From Apilactobacillus bombintestini (GTDB taxonomy: Bacteria > Bacillota > Bacilli > Lactobacillales > Lactobacillaceae): a stretch of 64,000 bases of DNA. A program made the translations under genes and the position numbers. Location: assembly GCF_003627035.1 (NCBI RefSeq), contig NZ_CP032626.1:1054001-1118000 (forward strand). The letters are read 5' to 3'. How positions within the stretch are numbered: the first letter of the stretch is position 1; every line of letters starts with the position of its first letter. A model generated the notes under the pieces. The model had not been told where the DNA came from, did not search any database, and saw nothing but the letters and a program-made list of their open reading frames with translations. Positions 8,186-22,668 of this stretch are shown here, in pieces.

Positions 8186-8210
8186 GTTCTCTCAAAACTA
8201 GATATTATTT
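8186..8210 (-). other. 3' arm of the 23S rRNA processing stalk
   Basis: This stretch is complementary over about 25 bases to 11273-11297 on the 5' side of 23S, forming the double-stranded stalk cut by RNase III in precursor rRNA. The same arm occurs in the second operon at 61472-61496. Confidence 0.8.
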
Positions 8211-8229
8211 ACTTCTCCGATACTTACCT

Positions 8230-11152
<2,923 letters not shown>

Positions 11153-11272
11153 TATTCATCACTACGTGATGTTTGGTTAATTGAGTATTACGAATAAACT
11201 ATATTTTAAAACTCAAAATAACGCGGTGTTCTCGGTTGAAATTGTATTAAATACAAATTCAATATAGAAATT

Positions 11273-11297
11273 AAATAATATCTAGTTTTCAAAGAAC
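11273..11297 (-). other. 5' arm of the 23S rRNA processing stalk
   Basis: Complementary to 8186-8210 across the 23S gene; contains TTTGAAAACTAGATATT on the minus strand, the usual spacer motif for 23S precursor processing in this order. Confidence 0.8.
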
Positions 11298-11320
11298 CAA
11301 GTATGACACTTTCGTGTCAA

Positions 11321-11393
11321 TGGAGAATAGCGGGATCGAACCGCTGACCTCCTGCTTGCAAAGCAGGTGCTCTCCCAGCTGAGCTAATTCCCC
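11321..11393 (-). tRNA. tRNA-Ala (anticodon TGC)
   Basis: 73 bases in the 16S-23S spacer; acceptor GGGGAAT/ATTCTCC, anticodon loop TTTGCAA, T arm CAGCGGTTCGATCCCGCT. Confidence 0.97.
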
Positions 11394-11419
11394 ATATCGC
11401 TAAGACCCTTTCAGGTCGA

Positions 11420-11494
<75 letters not shown>

Positions 11495-11533
11495 AAAGAG
11501 CAAATAACATAAGTTTTTGGAGAGATAAACCTC

Positions 11534-11555
11534 TCAAAACTGAATAAGATTGATA
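11534..11555 (-). other. 3' arm of the 16S rRNA processing stalk
   Basis: Complementary with one mismatch over 22 bases to 13279-13300 in the 16S leader; expected RNase III target for 16S release. Confidence 0.78.
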
Positions 11556-11581
11556 CATTCTAATGTAAGTTTCCGAAATTT

Positions 11582-13165
<1,584 letters not shown>

Positions 13166-13278
13166 GATGAAAAGCTTAACTTAGCTCTTCTGAATAAATT
13201 GTTATTTTATAAGCGAATTGACTTCGCAATGTTTAATTCTTATAACTTTGTTATAAGATTCCTTACACATCATCGAAT

Positions 13279-13300
13279 TATCAATCTTGTTCAGTTTTCA
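13279..13300 (-). other. 5' arm of the 16S processing stalk in the rRNA leader
   Basis: The leader between the last promoter (13341) and 16S (13165) holds this arm, which pairs with 11534-11555. No open reading frame is seen in the 13166-13624 gap, which carries leader, promoters and the lysS terminator. Confidence 0.78.
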
Positions 13301-13340
13301 AAGATCTACCTGATTACCAGCTTTATCAGCCGGCTTATTA

Positions 13341-13369
13341 ATTATATCATGTTATCAACTTAACGTCAA
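13341..13369 (-). promoter_or_regulatory. rRNA operon promoter P3 (nearest 16S)
   Basis: TTGACG, 17-base spacer, TATAAT on the minus strand, about 175 bases before 16S. The bases after its -10 differ from P1 and P2. Confidence 0.88.
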
Positions 13370-13437
13370 CAACTTTTTATAATTAATTTATAAACTGTTT
13401 TGTTATCATTTGCTCTATCGCAACGACAACAATAATT

Positions 13438-13466
13438 ATTATGCCATCTCAACGATCAAAAGTCAA
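13438..13466 (-). promoter_or_regulatory. rRNA operon promoter P2
   Basis: TTGACT, 17-base spacer, CATAAT, then AATTATT and GTTG on the minus strand. Confidence 0.85.
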
Positions 13467-13523
13467 TAACTTTTTTATTTAAATAATTATCAACTTGTTG
13501 ATGTCTTTCAAGCAACAATTAAT

Positions 13524-13552
13524 ATAATACCAACATTACGTGGTAACGTCAA
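13524..13552 (-). promoter_or_regulatory. rRNA operon promoter P1 (most distal)
   Basis: TTGACG, 17-base spacer, TATTAT on the minus strand; from the -10 onward it reads TATTATATTAATTGTTG, as in the tRNA-Tyr promoter P1. Confidence 0.85.
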
Positions 13553-13576
13553 TACATTTATTCAATTATTATTTAA

Positions 13577-13612
13577 TAAAAAAAGCCCGAGATAGTAAAA
13601 CTACCTCGGACT
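13577..13612 (-). terminator. Terminator of lysS
   Basis: GTCCGAGGTAG/CTATCTCGGGC stem with seven Ts on the minus strand, 13 bases after the lysS stop and just before the rRNA promoters. Confidence 0.9.
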
Positions 13613-13624
13613 TAAATATTTTAA

Positions 13625-15190
<1,566 letters not shown>

Positions 15191-15204
15191 TTAAAAAATT
15201 AACT

Positions 15205-16209
15205 TTAACTTAAATTGGATCTTCTTGCTTCTCTTTCGTGAGTCTTTTCCAAGAATCTATCAAAGATATCAAACATTTCTTGTTCAGATTCAGCGTTATT
15301 TAATGCAACCTTTGTACGGGCAGAATGAGAAATTCCTTTTAGATAATAAGCTGCTTGTCCTCTAAATTCACGTGGACCAGTAAAGTCACCCTTTAAATCT
15401 ACTAAACGGTGCAAATGTTCCTTAGCAGTCTTAATTTTTTCATCTACTGAAGGTTCTTCTAATAATTCTCCAGTTTCTAGATAATGTGCAGTTTGTCTTA
15501 ACATCCAAGGATTTCCTTCAGCTGCACGACCGATCATAGCTGCATCAGCACCTACTTCATCAATCATTCTCTTAGCATCTTGAGGTGTACGAATGTCACC
15601 ATTTCCCATAAATGGAATGGTTAATTCATTGGCTACTTGTTTTAGAATGTCCCAATCAGCGCTACCTTGATACATTTGTTTTCTAGTACGACCATGCATA
15701 GCTAAAGCAGCAGCCCCTGCTTTTTCAGCCATTAATGCATTTTGTACAGCATAAATATGGTCTTTGTCCCAACCAGTTCTCATTTTTACAGTAACTGGTT
15801 TCTTAACAGCATCGGTAACATATGACACCATTTCGTACACTTTGTTTGGATCCAATAACCATTTAGAACCAGCATCAGTTTTAACCACCTTATTAACTGG
15901 GCAACCCATGTTGATATCGATAATATCAGCATCAGTTTCTTGATCAATAAATTTAGCAGCTTGTACTAATGTTTCCTTAGTTCCACCAAAGATTTGAATA
16001 CTCATTGGGTGTTCTCTAGGGTCAATTTGTAGCATGCCTAAAGTCTTTTTATTTTTATACATAATTCCACGGTCAGAAATCATTTCACAAACAACTAATC
16101 CTGCACCGTTTTCCTTACAAATCATTCGAAATGCTGTATTAGTAACCCCTGCCATAGGAGCAACTACAACTTGATTTGGGATAGTAATATCCCCAATTTT
16201 CCATTCCAT
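15205..16209 (-). CDS. dusB: tRNA-dihydrouridine synthase
   Basis: Dus enzymes use FMN and NADPH to reduce specific uridines in tRNA to dihydrouridine. The 334-residue protein has a TIM-barrel start (VVAPMAGVTNTAFR), the catalytic Cys in DINMGCPVNKVVK (about residue 102), VKMRTGWD and MHGRTRKQMYQG. It matches the DusB/YacF group located beside lysS in Firmicutes. It lies between hslO and lysS with a TATAAT -10 in the short upstream gap (minus strand, near 16246-16251). Confidence 0.95.
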   Translation of the reverse strand: MEWKIGDITIPNQVVVAPMAGVTNTAFRMICKENGAGLVVCEMISDRGIMYKNKKTLGMLQIDPREHPMSIQIFGGTKETLVQAAKFIDQETDADIIDINMGCPVNKVVKTDAGSKWLLDPNKVYEMVSYVTDAVKKPVTVKMRTGWDKDHIYAVQNALMAEKAGAAALAMHGRTRKQMYQGSADWDILKQVANELTIPFMGNGDIRTPQDAKRMIDEVGADAAMIGRAAEGNPWMLRQTAHYLETGELLEEPSVDEKIKTAKEHLHRLVDLKGDFTGPREFRGQAAYYLKGISHSARTKVALNNAESEQEMFDIFDRFLEKTHEREARRSNLS

Positions 16210-16275
16210 TTATTTCACCTCATAAGATATCTACATATATGATAATTATAATATCACACTAATACATAAAGTTCA

Positions 16276-17184
16276 TTATGCGTCGTGTTCGTCATCTTTC
16301 TTATCATTATGTTTCTTAGACAATAAAGCTTTTAAATCATCTTCACTGTATTGATATTCACTTTCACAGAAATTACAAATAACTTTTGCACCATGATCTT
16401 CATCAATCATTGCTTGAATTTCTTTATTACCAATTCCTCTAATTTTATCTGCAAATTTTTCTTTAGAACAATCACAAGTAAATGCAACTGGCATATTTTG
16501 TAAAATGTCGATATTTTCTTCACCAAAAATTAGTTTCAAAATATCTTCTGGTTTTTGCTTAGATAAGAATAATTCAGAAATCATAGGAATTGATTTCAAA
16601 CGTTTTTCTAATTGAGTAATAGCATCATCAGAAGCACCTGGTAATACTTGAATCAAATATCCACCAGCTGCACCGATAGTTCCATCTTCGTTTACATATA
16701 CAGAAACGCCAACCGCAGATGGAATTTGTTCAGATTGTGCTAAGTAGTAAGTAAAGTCATCACCAATTTCACCAGAAACTAATTGAACGTTACTTACGTA
16801 TGGTTCATCGCCACCCTGGTTCTTCATAACTTCTAAACTACCTTTTCCTACGGCTCCACCAACATCTAATTTGTGATGGGAGTTCAAAGGTAAGTCTACG
16901 TGAGGATTATGAATGTATCCTTTTACGTGACCATTAGCATCAGCATCTACTACGATTCCACCTGCAGGTCCATCACCTAGTACCTTAACAGTCATTGATT
17001 CTTTTCCCTTAAGAACTGAACTGGAAAGCAATAGACTAGCTACTAAAGAACGACCTAAAGCAGCTGAAGATACAGGCCAGGTAGCGTGATCTTTTTGTGC
17101 TTCAGAAACTACCCCTGTAGCTTCCATAGCATATGCTCTAAACATTCCATCTTTAGTGACACTTTTAGTTAAATAATCTGTCAT
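16276..17184 (-). CDS. hslO: Redox-regulated holdase chaperone Hsp33
   Basis: Hsp33 is a cytoplasmic holdase activated by oxidation that unfolds its C-terminal zinc site. The 302-residue protein carries the four zinc cysteines as CDC near residue 238 and CNFC near residue 271, the expected CXC-X(27-32)-CXXC spacing. The N-terminal half has SAALGRSLVASLLL and GDGPAGGIVVDA, typical of the family. The start ATG follows AGGAGG. It is downstream of ftsH, separated by a terminator, and the pair is conserved in many Firmicutes. Confidence 0.96.
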   Translation of the reverse strand: MTDYLTKSVTKDGMFRAYAMEATGVVSEAQKDHATWPVSSAALGRSLVASLLLSSSVLKGKESMTVKVLGDGPAGGIVVDADANGHVKGYIHNPHVDLPLNSHHKLDVGGAVGKGSLEVMKNQGGDEPYVSNVQLVSGEIGDDFTYYLAQSEQIPSAVGVSVYVNEDGTIGAAGGYLIQVLPGASDDAITQLEKRLKSIPMISELFLSKQKPEDILKLIFGEENIDILQNMPVAFTCDCSKEKFADKIRGIGNKEIQAMIDEDHGAKVICNFCESEYQYSEDDLKALLSKKHNDKKDDEHDA

Positions 17185-17202
17185 AATATCCTCCTGAATT
17201 TA

Positions 17203-17238
17203 AAAAAGCGTGAGTTAAAAGAATTCAACCCACGCTTT
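17203..17238 (-). terminator. Terminator of ftsH
   Basis: AAAAAGCGTG and CACGCTTTTTT arms on the minus strand with an imperfect inner stem and a six-T tail, located between ftsH and the hslO ribosome site. Confidence 0.85.
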
Positions 17239-17245
17239 TTGTTAA

Positions 17246-19246
17246 TTAGTCTTCGTCATCATTTTTGTCATTGTCATCTAGATGTTGATTGTCTTGTTCC
17301 TTTTCTTCTAATTGTTCTTTAGATTCTTCAAAGGAAGCAGTTTCACTTTCATCATCTGACTCTTCTGGCATTTTACCTGTACGGTATAGACTCAAAATTT
17401 CTTTTTCGTCTAGTGTTTCGTACTTAAGTAAAGCTTCAGCAATGACTTTGTGTTGTTCACGATGTTGTTCAATAATATCGTGTGCTTGACCATGTGCTTT
17501 ATCAATTAGTCTACGAACTTCTTCATCAATGACTGCAGCAGTCTTTTCAGAGTAGTTCTTAACATATGGGTCTTGGCTAGGACTTTCTAATTGAACAGTA
17601 CCTAATTTTTCACTCATACCATATTGAGTAACCATAGCACGAGCTAAGTTAGTAGCTTGTTCGAAATCATTTGAAGCTCCAGATGATTCTGAATTGAAAA
17701 TGATTTCTTCAGCAGTTCTACCACCCATTAAACCAGCCAATTGTTCCATAGCATTCTTCTTGGACATCAATTGTTGATCTTCTCTAGGTAGCATAATAGC
17801 ATATCCACCGGCACGACCACGTGGCACAATAGTAACCTTGTGTACTACACGAGCATCATTTAGTACTAATCCAACAATGGTATGACCAGCTTCGTGATTA
17901 GCAACAATATTTTGTTCTTTTTGACTAACTACCTTGTCCTTCTTAGCAGGACCAGCAATTACACGATCTTCAGCTTCATCTAATTCAGCAGCACCTATTT
18001 CAGTCTTATCACGACGAGCAGCTAATAATGCAGCTTCGTTTAATAAGTTAGCTAAATCAGCACCTACAAATCCTGGTGTTTGCTTAGCAATTTCATGTAA
18101 GTCCACGTCAGCAGCAAATGGCTTGTTCTTAGCATGAACTTTAAGAATTGCTTCACGACCCTTAACATCAGGTCTACCTACTAGAACTTTACGGTCAAAA
18201 CGACCAGGACGAGTTAAAGCAGGGTCCAATACATCGGCACGGTTAGTAGCGGCAATAACGATAACACCATCATTACCAGAGAAACCATCCATTTCAACTA
18301 ATAGTTGGTTTAGGGTTTGTTCTCTTTCATCATGGCCTCCGCCCATTCCGTTACCACGTTTTCTACCTACGGCATCAATTTCATCAATGAAGATGATTGC
18401 AGGTGAGTCCTTCTTAGCTTGTGTGAATAAATCACGAACACGACTAGCACCAACACCTACAAACATTTCAACGAAATCTGAACCAGAAATAGAGTAGAAT
18501 GGTACGCCAGCTTCACCAGAAACGGCTTTAGCTAGTAAAGTTTTACCAGTACCAGGAGGTCCCTCTAGTAAGACACCATGTGGGATTTTAGCTCCTAGTT
18601 TAGTGTATTTCATTGGATCTTTTAAGAATTCAACTACTTCTACTAATTCTTGTTTTTCTTCTTCTTCACCGGCAACATCAGTAAATTTAACATCACTCTT
18701 AGTAGGTTTAGCCTTGGACTTACCTACACCCATGATGCTACCTTTGCCACCATTTTTACCACCCATTTGGTTCATCATAATTACGAAGAACACAATTAAA
18801 ATGACGATTAGTAAAAATGAGAATATTAGGTTAGACCACAAACCACTCTTAGCATCAGCAGCTTGAGTACCCATCTTAATGTTATTCTTTTTGGCTAGCT
18901 TAGTAATTTCATTAACAGTACCATTGTTCTTCAACATCTTGGTCTTGAATGAAGAAACTTTAGTAACCTTCTTGGAATTACTTAAGAATATTCCGCTGTT
19001 ATTATCGGATTTAACTTCTTGTGCTTTTCTGTATTCACCAGAAACAGTGTAAACACCATCTGCGGGCTTAACTGAGAAGTTTTTAATCTCATTATCTTTT
19101 AGCTTTTGAACAAACTGACTAGATTGTAGTTCTTGATTTTGTTGTTGGCTTCCCCTAGATGTGAAGAACATCGCAATACCCAACACAATCAAAAGAGCTA
19201 CTACATAGAACAGTGTATTCTTGAATAGTCCTTTGTTATTACGCAT
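17246..19246 (-). CDS. ftsH: ATP-dependent zinc metalloprotease FtsH
   Basis: FtsH is a membrane-anchored AAA+ hexamer that degrades misfolded membrane and regulatory proteins. The 666-residue protein has two membrane segments (about residues 10-28 and 135-158), Walker A GPPGTGKT (near 233), Walker [11 protein letters not shown], the second region of homology, and the zinc motif HEAGH (near 447). The C-terminal 40 residues are very acidic. I chose the ATG at 19246, six bases after AGGAGG; a TTG codon directly before it lengthens the open frame by one residue. It follows hpt and tilS, the standard Firmicutes order. Confidence 0.97.
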   Translation of the reverse strand: MRNNKGLFKNTLFYVVALLIVLGIAMFFTSRGSQQQNQELQSSQFVQKLKDNEIKNFSVKPADGVYTVSGEYRKAQEVKSDNNSGIFLSNSKKVTKVSSFKTKMLKNNGTVNEITKLAKKNNIKMGTQAADAKSGLWSNLIFSFLLIVILIVFFVIMMNQMGGKNGGKGSIMGVGKSKAKPTKSDVKFTDVAGEEEEKQELVEVVEFLKDPMKYTKLGAKIPHGVLLEGPPGTGKTLLAKAVSGEAGVPFYSISGSDFVEMFVGVGASRVRDLFTQAKKDSPAIIFIDEIDAVGRKRGNGMGGGHDEREQTLNQLLVEMDGFSGNDGVIVIAATNRADVLDPALTRPGRFDRKVLVGRPDVKGREAILKVHAKNKPFAADVDLHEIAKQTPGFVGADLANLLNEAALLAARRDKTEIGAAELDEAEDRVIAGPAKKDKVVSQKEQNIVANHEAGHTIVGLVLNDARVVHKVTIVPRGRAGGYAIMLPREDQQLMSKKNAMEQLAGLMGGRTAEEIIFNSESSGASNDFEQATNLARAMVTQYGMSEKLGTVQLESPSQDPYVKNYSEKTAAVIDEEVRRLIDKAHGQAHDIIEQHREQHKVIAEALLKYETLDEKEILSLYRTGKMPEESDDESETASFEESKEQLEEKEQDNQHLDDNDKNDDED

Positions 19247-19368
19247 CAATTGCCTCCTGTTTTTTATATCTTTTTAATTATACATGGAAATTTAGTGGTG
19301 AGACTTCCACTATAGTCCAAAATATATACACAAAACATATATTATCATTTTTCTGATTATTAGACTAT

Positions 19369-19911
19369 CTATTTGTTTGAATAAACTTCAGGTTTTAATA
19401 CACCAACGTATGGAAGGTTACGATATTTACCCTTATAGTCTAGGCCATATCCAACTACGAATTCGTTTGGAACTTCTAGACCTACATAATCAGCCTTAGC
19501 TTCAACAACACGTCCTTCTGGTTTGTCCATTAATGTGCAAACCTTAATAGAACTAGCTCCACGATCAGCTAATAAATCTTCTAAGTATTTAAGAGTTCTA
19601 CCAGTATCAATGATATCTTCAATAAAAATTACATCCCTGCCTTTTACATCGATATCAATGTCTTTCATCAATTCAATAGAACCCGATGAAGATGTTCCAC
19701 CATGATAACTAGAAACATCAATAAAATCAATGTCCATATATAGGTCCATTTCTCTGACAATATCTGTCATAAAGAAAATAGCTCCCTTTAAGACTCCAAT
19801 TACCACTGGATTTTTGTCTCCATATTCTTCAGTGATTTGTTTGCCTAGTCTACGACAAGCATTGGCAATATCTTCTTTGCTGTATAAAGTCTTTAAAATG
19901 TCGTTGTTCAT
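19369..19911 (-). CDS. hpt: Hypoxanthine phosphoribosyltransferase
   Basis: Hpt salvages hypoxanthine and guanine with PRPP to give IMP and GMP. The 180-residue protein has the PRPP-binding loop [17 protein letters not shown] (near residues 98-114) and [13 protein letters not shown]. It lies 22 bases after tilS, an almost universal neighbour pair in Firmicutes, where the two proteins are reported to influence ftsH expression. The start ATG follows GGGGA. Confidence 0.96.
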   Translation of the reverse strand: MNNDILKTLYSKEDIANACRRLGKQITEEYGDKNPVVIGVLKGAIFFMTDIVREMDLYMDIDFIDVSSYHGGTSSSGSIELMKDIDIDVKGRDVIFIEDIIDTGRTLKYLEDLLADRGASSIKVCTLMDKPEGRVVEAKADYVGLEVPNEFVVGYGLDYKGKYRNLPYVGVLKPEVYSNK

Positions 19912-19933
19912 TATGTTCCCCTTCCATGCTCCG

Positions 19934-21304
19934 TCATTTAATTATTAAAACATACTTTTTTGTATGCTTTCTAACAGTAGATACTGATTCACTATATCCC
20001 AAAATGGCAAGAACTTTACTCTTATTAGTCATTAGAGTTTGCGCTTGAAGACGATCATTAATAGGTACTTTAGAATTAATAAATAGTCTTTTGGCCGTTT
20101 GATGTCCACCATTTTTTAGCGTTATTTTATCACGATTTTTCGTATTTTGTACAACTAATGGAAAATCATCATCAGATAAATAAAAAATAGATTTTCTATT
20201 ATAGTCAGTAACGGCATCTGACTCTTGATCGGTAATCATAAAGTAATGCTTTTGAGCAGTTAAAAACCATTTATTCAATGTTACCACAAAATTTTGATTT
20301 TTTAATACACTAGTTGAGTTTTGTGATAGTTTTTTTACGGAAAAATGTTTATAAGACTTAATAAAATAAAAATTATTAGATAGTTCAACATTGCCCTGTG
20401 GCTTTTTCTCATTGATTAATAATCTAATTATTTCTTGTACTAGTGCTTCATTAAAATTATCACCTAAATAATCTACTAATAAATATTCGATAACACCCCA
20501 TTGTATGTCATGAGGAAGTTGTTGCCATCGTGATAATTCTAAGTTTTCATCATCGTCTTTTAATTTATCCATCAATTGATAAAAGAAATACTCATTTTGT
20601 CGATTCATTCTACTCAATTGTTCCGAAAATTCATCTATATGTTCTACCACCTGTGAATTTTCATTACTTAACATGGGTAAAATACGATTTCTAATTCGAT
20701 TACGAAATACATCTAGTTGATGGTTAGTTTCGTCTTCATACCATTTAATATGATTATGTTTAGCATACTTTCGTAAATTAGATTTACTAAAGGATAAAAG
20801 TGGACGTACTAAATAACCATCCGCAAACTTTCTAGATGATTGAATTCCACTAATATGTTTAATAAATGATCCACGAATTAATTTCATCAAAACCGTTTCT
20901 GCTTGATCATTACCATGATGAGCAGTAATTAAAAACTTTGCATTAGTCTTTTTCATTACTGCAGCAAAGAAATCATAACGAAATTTACGTGCTGCATTCT
21001 CCATCCCCTGCTTTGGATGCACTTCTTTAGGCCATTTTTTTACAAACAATTGCAATTGGTGATTCTTACAAAAGTCACGTACATATGCTTCTTCTTCTCG
21101 ACTTTGTTCTCTTAATTGATGATTAACATGCGCCACTATTATATTAGGACGACAGCTATCCGGTAAATTAATCATTAAATTTAATAAAGCCATAGAATCC
21201 ACACCGGCAGATACAGCTACTACTACAGAATCGTGAACGCTAAACCAATTTTTGCTATCTATTAGTTGAGTGAACTTAGCTGCTAAATCCTTCGACTTAG
21301 ACAT
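19934..21304 (-). CDS. tilS: tRNA(Ile)-lysidine synthetase
   Basis: TilS converts C34 of tRNA-Ile(CAU) to lysidine so it reads AUA. The 456-residue protein has an N-terminal PP-loop ATPase domain, [17 protein letters not shown] (near residues 22-38), and [18 protein letters not shown], with a C-terminal substrate-binding domain. I chose the ATG at 21304, which follows AAAGGAGAG; a longer open frame passes back through the yabR terminator. The P-loop reads SAGVDS where the consensus is SGGxDS; this single change is noted separately. It is followed by hpt and ftsH. Confidence 0.94.
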   Translation of the reverse strand: MSKSKDLAAKFTQLIDSKNWFSVHDSVVVAVSAGVDSMALLNLMINLPDSCRPNIIVAHVNHQLREQSREEEAYVRDFCKNHQLQLFVKKWPKEVHPKQGMENAARKFRYDFFAAVMKKTNAKFLITAHHGNDQAETVLMKLIRGSFIKHISGIQSSRKFADGYLVRPLLSFSKSNLRKYAKHNHIKWYEDETNHQLDVFRNRIRNRILPMLSNENSQVVEHIDEFSEQLSRMNRQNEYFFYQLMDKLKDDDENLELSRWQQLPHDIQWGVIEYLLVDYLGDNFNEALVQEIIRLLINEKKPQGNVELSNNFYFIKSYKHFSVKKLSQNSTSVLKNQNFVVTLNKWFLTAQKHYFMITDQESDAVTDYNRKSIFYLSDDDFPLVVQNTKNRDKITLKNGGHQTAKRLFINSKVPINDRLQAQTLMTNKSKVLAILGYSESVSTVRKHTKKYVLIIK

Positions 21305-21330
21305 CCCTATCTCTCCTTTAAATATCTGTA

Positions 21331-21370
21331 TAAAAAGAAAATGATTAAGGCATCGCCCCAATCATTTTTG
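21331..21370 (-). terminator. Terminator after yabR
   Basis: AAAATGATTGGGGC-GAT-GCCTTAATCATTTT on the minus strand forms a 14-pair stem (two G-U pairs), followed by CTTTTT. It lies between yabR and the tilS ribosome site and supports the short tilS start. Confidence 0.8.
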
Positions 21371-21374
21371 TTGG

Positions 21375-21827
21375 TTAACTACGACGACCGCCTCGTCCGC
21401 CTCGTTTACCTTCTGTATTCTTTTTAATAGTAGCTAAACGGCTTTCACTTTCCTTTAGGAAGTTATCCATTAAGTCGTCAAAACTAGCTTTAGTATTTTT
21501 ATGGTTGTTGTTATGATGACGCTTATCACCAAACTTACCATGACCATTGTTGCCATGGTGATTATTACCATGATGTGGCTTATGAGCTGGCTTATCTACA
21601 GCCTTTCTAATTGATAAAGCTATCTTACCATCGTCACCAATGTTCAATACCTTTACTGTGACTTCGTCGCCTACTTTAAGTACATCGTTAATATCTTTGA
21701 TATAGCTATCAGAAATTTCACTAATGTGAACCAATCCTGTCTTGTGTTCGCCTAGATCAACAAAAGCACCAAAATTAGTGATTCCTGATACTTTGCCGGA
21801 AACTTTTGCTCCAACTTCAATTGCCAT
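21375..21827 (-). CDS. yabR: S1-domain RNA-binding protein with His/Asn/Gly-rich tail (YabR family)
   Basis: Residues 1-75 are one S1 RNA-binding domain (VGAKVSGKVSGITNFGAFVDL, core shown by GAFVDLGEHKTGLVHISEI). Residues about 85-115 are a low-complexity stretch rich in His, Asn, Gly and Lys, and the C terminus ends RGGRGGRRS. The S1 domain matches B. subtilis YabR (general stress protein 13 type), encoded at the same place between divIC and tilS. The role is probably ribosome or mRNA binding; no enzymatic function is evident. The basic low-complexity tail may add nonspecific RNA or metal binding. A TGCTATACT extended -10 precedes it. Confidence 0.9.
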   Translation of the reverse strand: MAIEVGAKVSGKVSGITNFGAFVDLGEHKTGLVHISEISDSYIKDINDVLKVGDEVTVKVLNIGDDGKIALSIRKAVDKPAHKPHHGNNHHGNNGHGKFGDKRHHNNNHKNTKASFDDLMDNFLKESESRLATIKKNTEGKRGGRGGRRS

Positions 21828-21892
21828 AAAAAAATTGTTCCTCCTAATGTAATTAATAATTTAAGTATAGCACCATTCCATCGCAAATTGTA

Positions 21893-21922
21893 TAAAAAAA
21901 ATGGTATTTTTAATACCATTTT
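21893..21922 (-). terminator. Terminator of divIC
   Basis: AAAATGGTAT/ATACCATTTT stem with a T8 tail on the minus strand; its 5' arm overlaps the divIC stop codon. Confidence 0.88.
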
Positions 21923-22295
21923 AATTTTGTGTTACATCCTTGGATATATCACCAGGTAAACTGTATACCGTTTCGCCGGGCTTAGTGTAGTAATACTTTT
22001 CACGTATTACCTTTTGAATGTAATCATTATCATGCAATTGTTTAATATTTTGTTTTAATTTTTTATTATCCACTTGCGTACTCTTTAGCTGTTGATGAGT
22101 TCTAACTTGATCATTAGCCACTTTTTGTGCCTGCAATTTAGTAGACACAATCTTAAAACTCATAAACAGTATTACTACTAGAAAGAACGATAACAAGATA
22201 ATAGCGCGTTTCTTACGACTGCGTAAAATCTCTTGATGTCGCGATTGCTTCATTTTTGTGTAACTATTATTCAATTGATGTACTTTTGCAACCAT
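21921..22295 (-). CDS. divIC: Septum formation initiator DivIC
   Basis: DivIC is a bitopic membrane protein of the divisome that partners FtsL and DivIB. The 124-residue product has a short basic cytoplasmic N terminus, one membrane segment (about residues 29-48, AIILLSFFLVVILFMSF) and an extracellular coiled coil (residues 50-90) followed by VIREKYYYTKPGETVYSLP, the family's conserved end. The start ATG follows AAGGAGG. It lies between rqcP and yabR as in other Firmicutes. Confidence 0.94.
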   Translation of the reverse strand: MVAKVHQLNNSYTKMKQSRHQEILRSRKKRAIILLSFFLVVILFMSFKIVSTKLQAQKVANDQVRTHQQLKSTQVDNKKLKQNIKQLHDNDYIQKVIREKYYYTKPGETVYSLPGDISKDVTQN

Positions 22296-22387
22296 CGTTT
22301 CTTCCTCCTTACTTAATACTAGCTAATAGTATAGTGGATTATTAAAAAAAATAAATAGTTAATTAGTTTTTTTAAACTAAATTTTAA

Positions 22388-22660
22388 TTATTCTTCTCTA
22401 AAATCTCTTTCATACTGTTCATCTAATACTGTATACATACGATCAGCATCTGCTTTTTTAGTAGTTTCAAACAATTGATTAACTTGTAGCTTTAATGTTT
22501 TATTTCCAAACTTAATTACCAATACATCATTGGAATTTACATTAGAAGAAGACTTAGCTACACGATCATTGATAGTAATACGACCTTGATTAGCAATATC
22601 TTTAGCTACCGTTCTTCTTTTAATAATTCTAGAAATTTTTAAAAATTTATCTAATCTCAT
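22388..22660 (-). CDS. rqcP: S4-domain RNA-binding protein RqcP (YabO/Hsp15 family)
   Basis: The 90-residue protein is a single S4 RNA-binding domain (MRLDKFLKISRIIKRRTVAKDI). In B. subtilis the orthologue YabO/RqcP binds stalled 50S subunits and helps RqcH add poly-alanine tails in ribosome quality control. The start and the close spacing (8 bases) after the flippase gene show co-transcription. The function is assigned by family and position, both of which agree. Confidence 0.92.
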   Translation of the reverse strand: MRLDKFLKISRIIKRRTVAKDIANQGRITINDRVAKSSSNVNSNDVLVIKFGNKTLKLQVNQLFETTKKADADRMYTVLDEQYERDFREE

Positions 22661-22668
22661 ATTTTCAC

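Noticed and set aside
22330-22385. AT-rich hairpin TTAGTTT/AAACTAA after rqcP as a terminator
   Set aside because: The stem is 7 A/T-rich pairs and is separated from the T-run by several bases; support is too weak.
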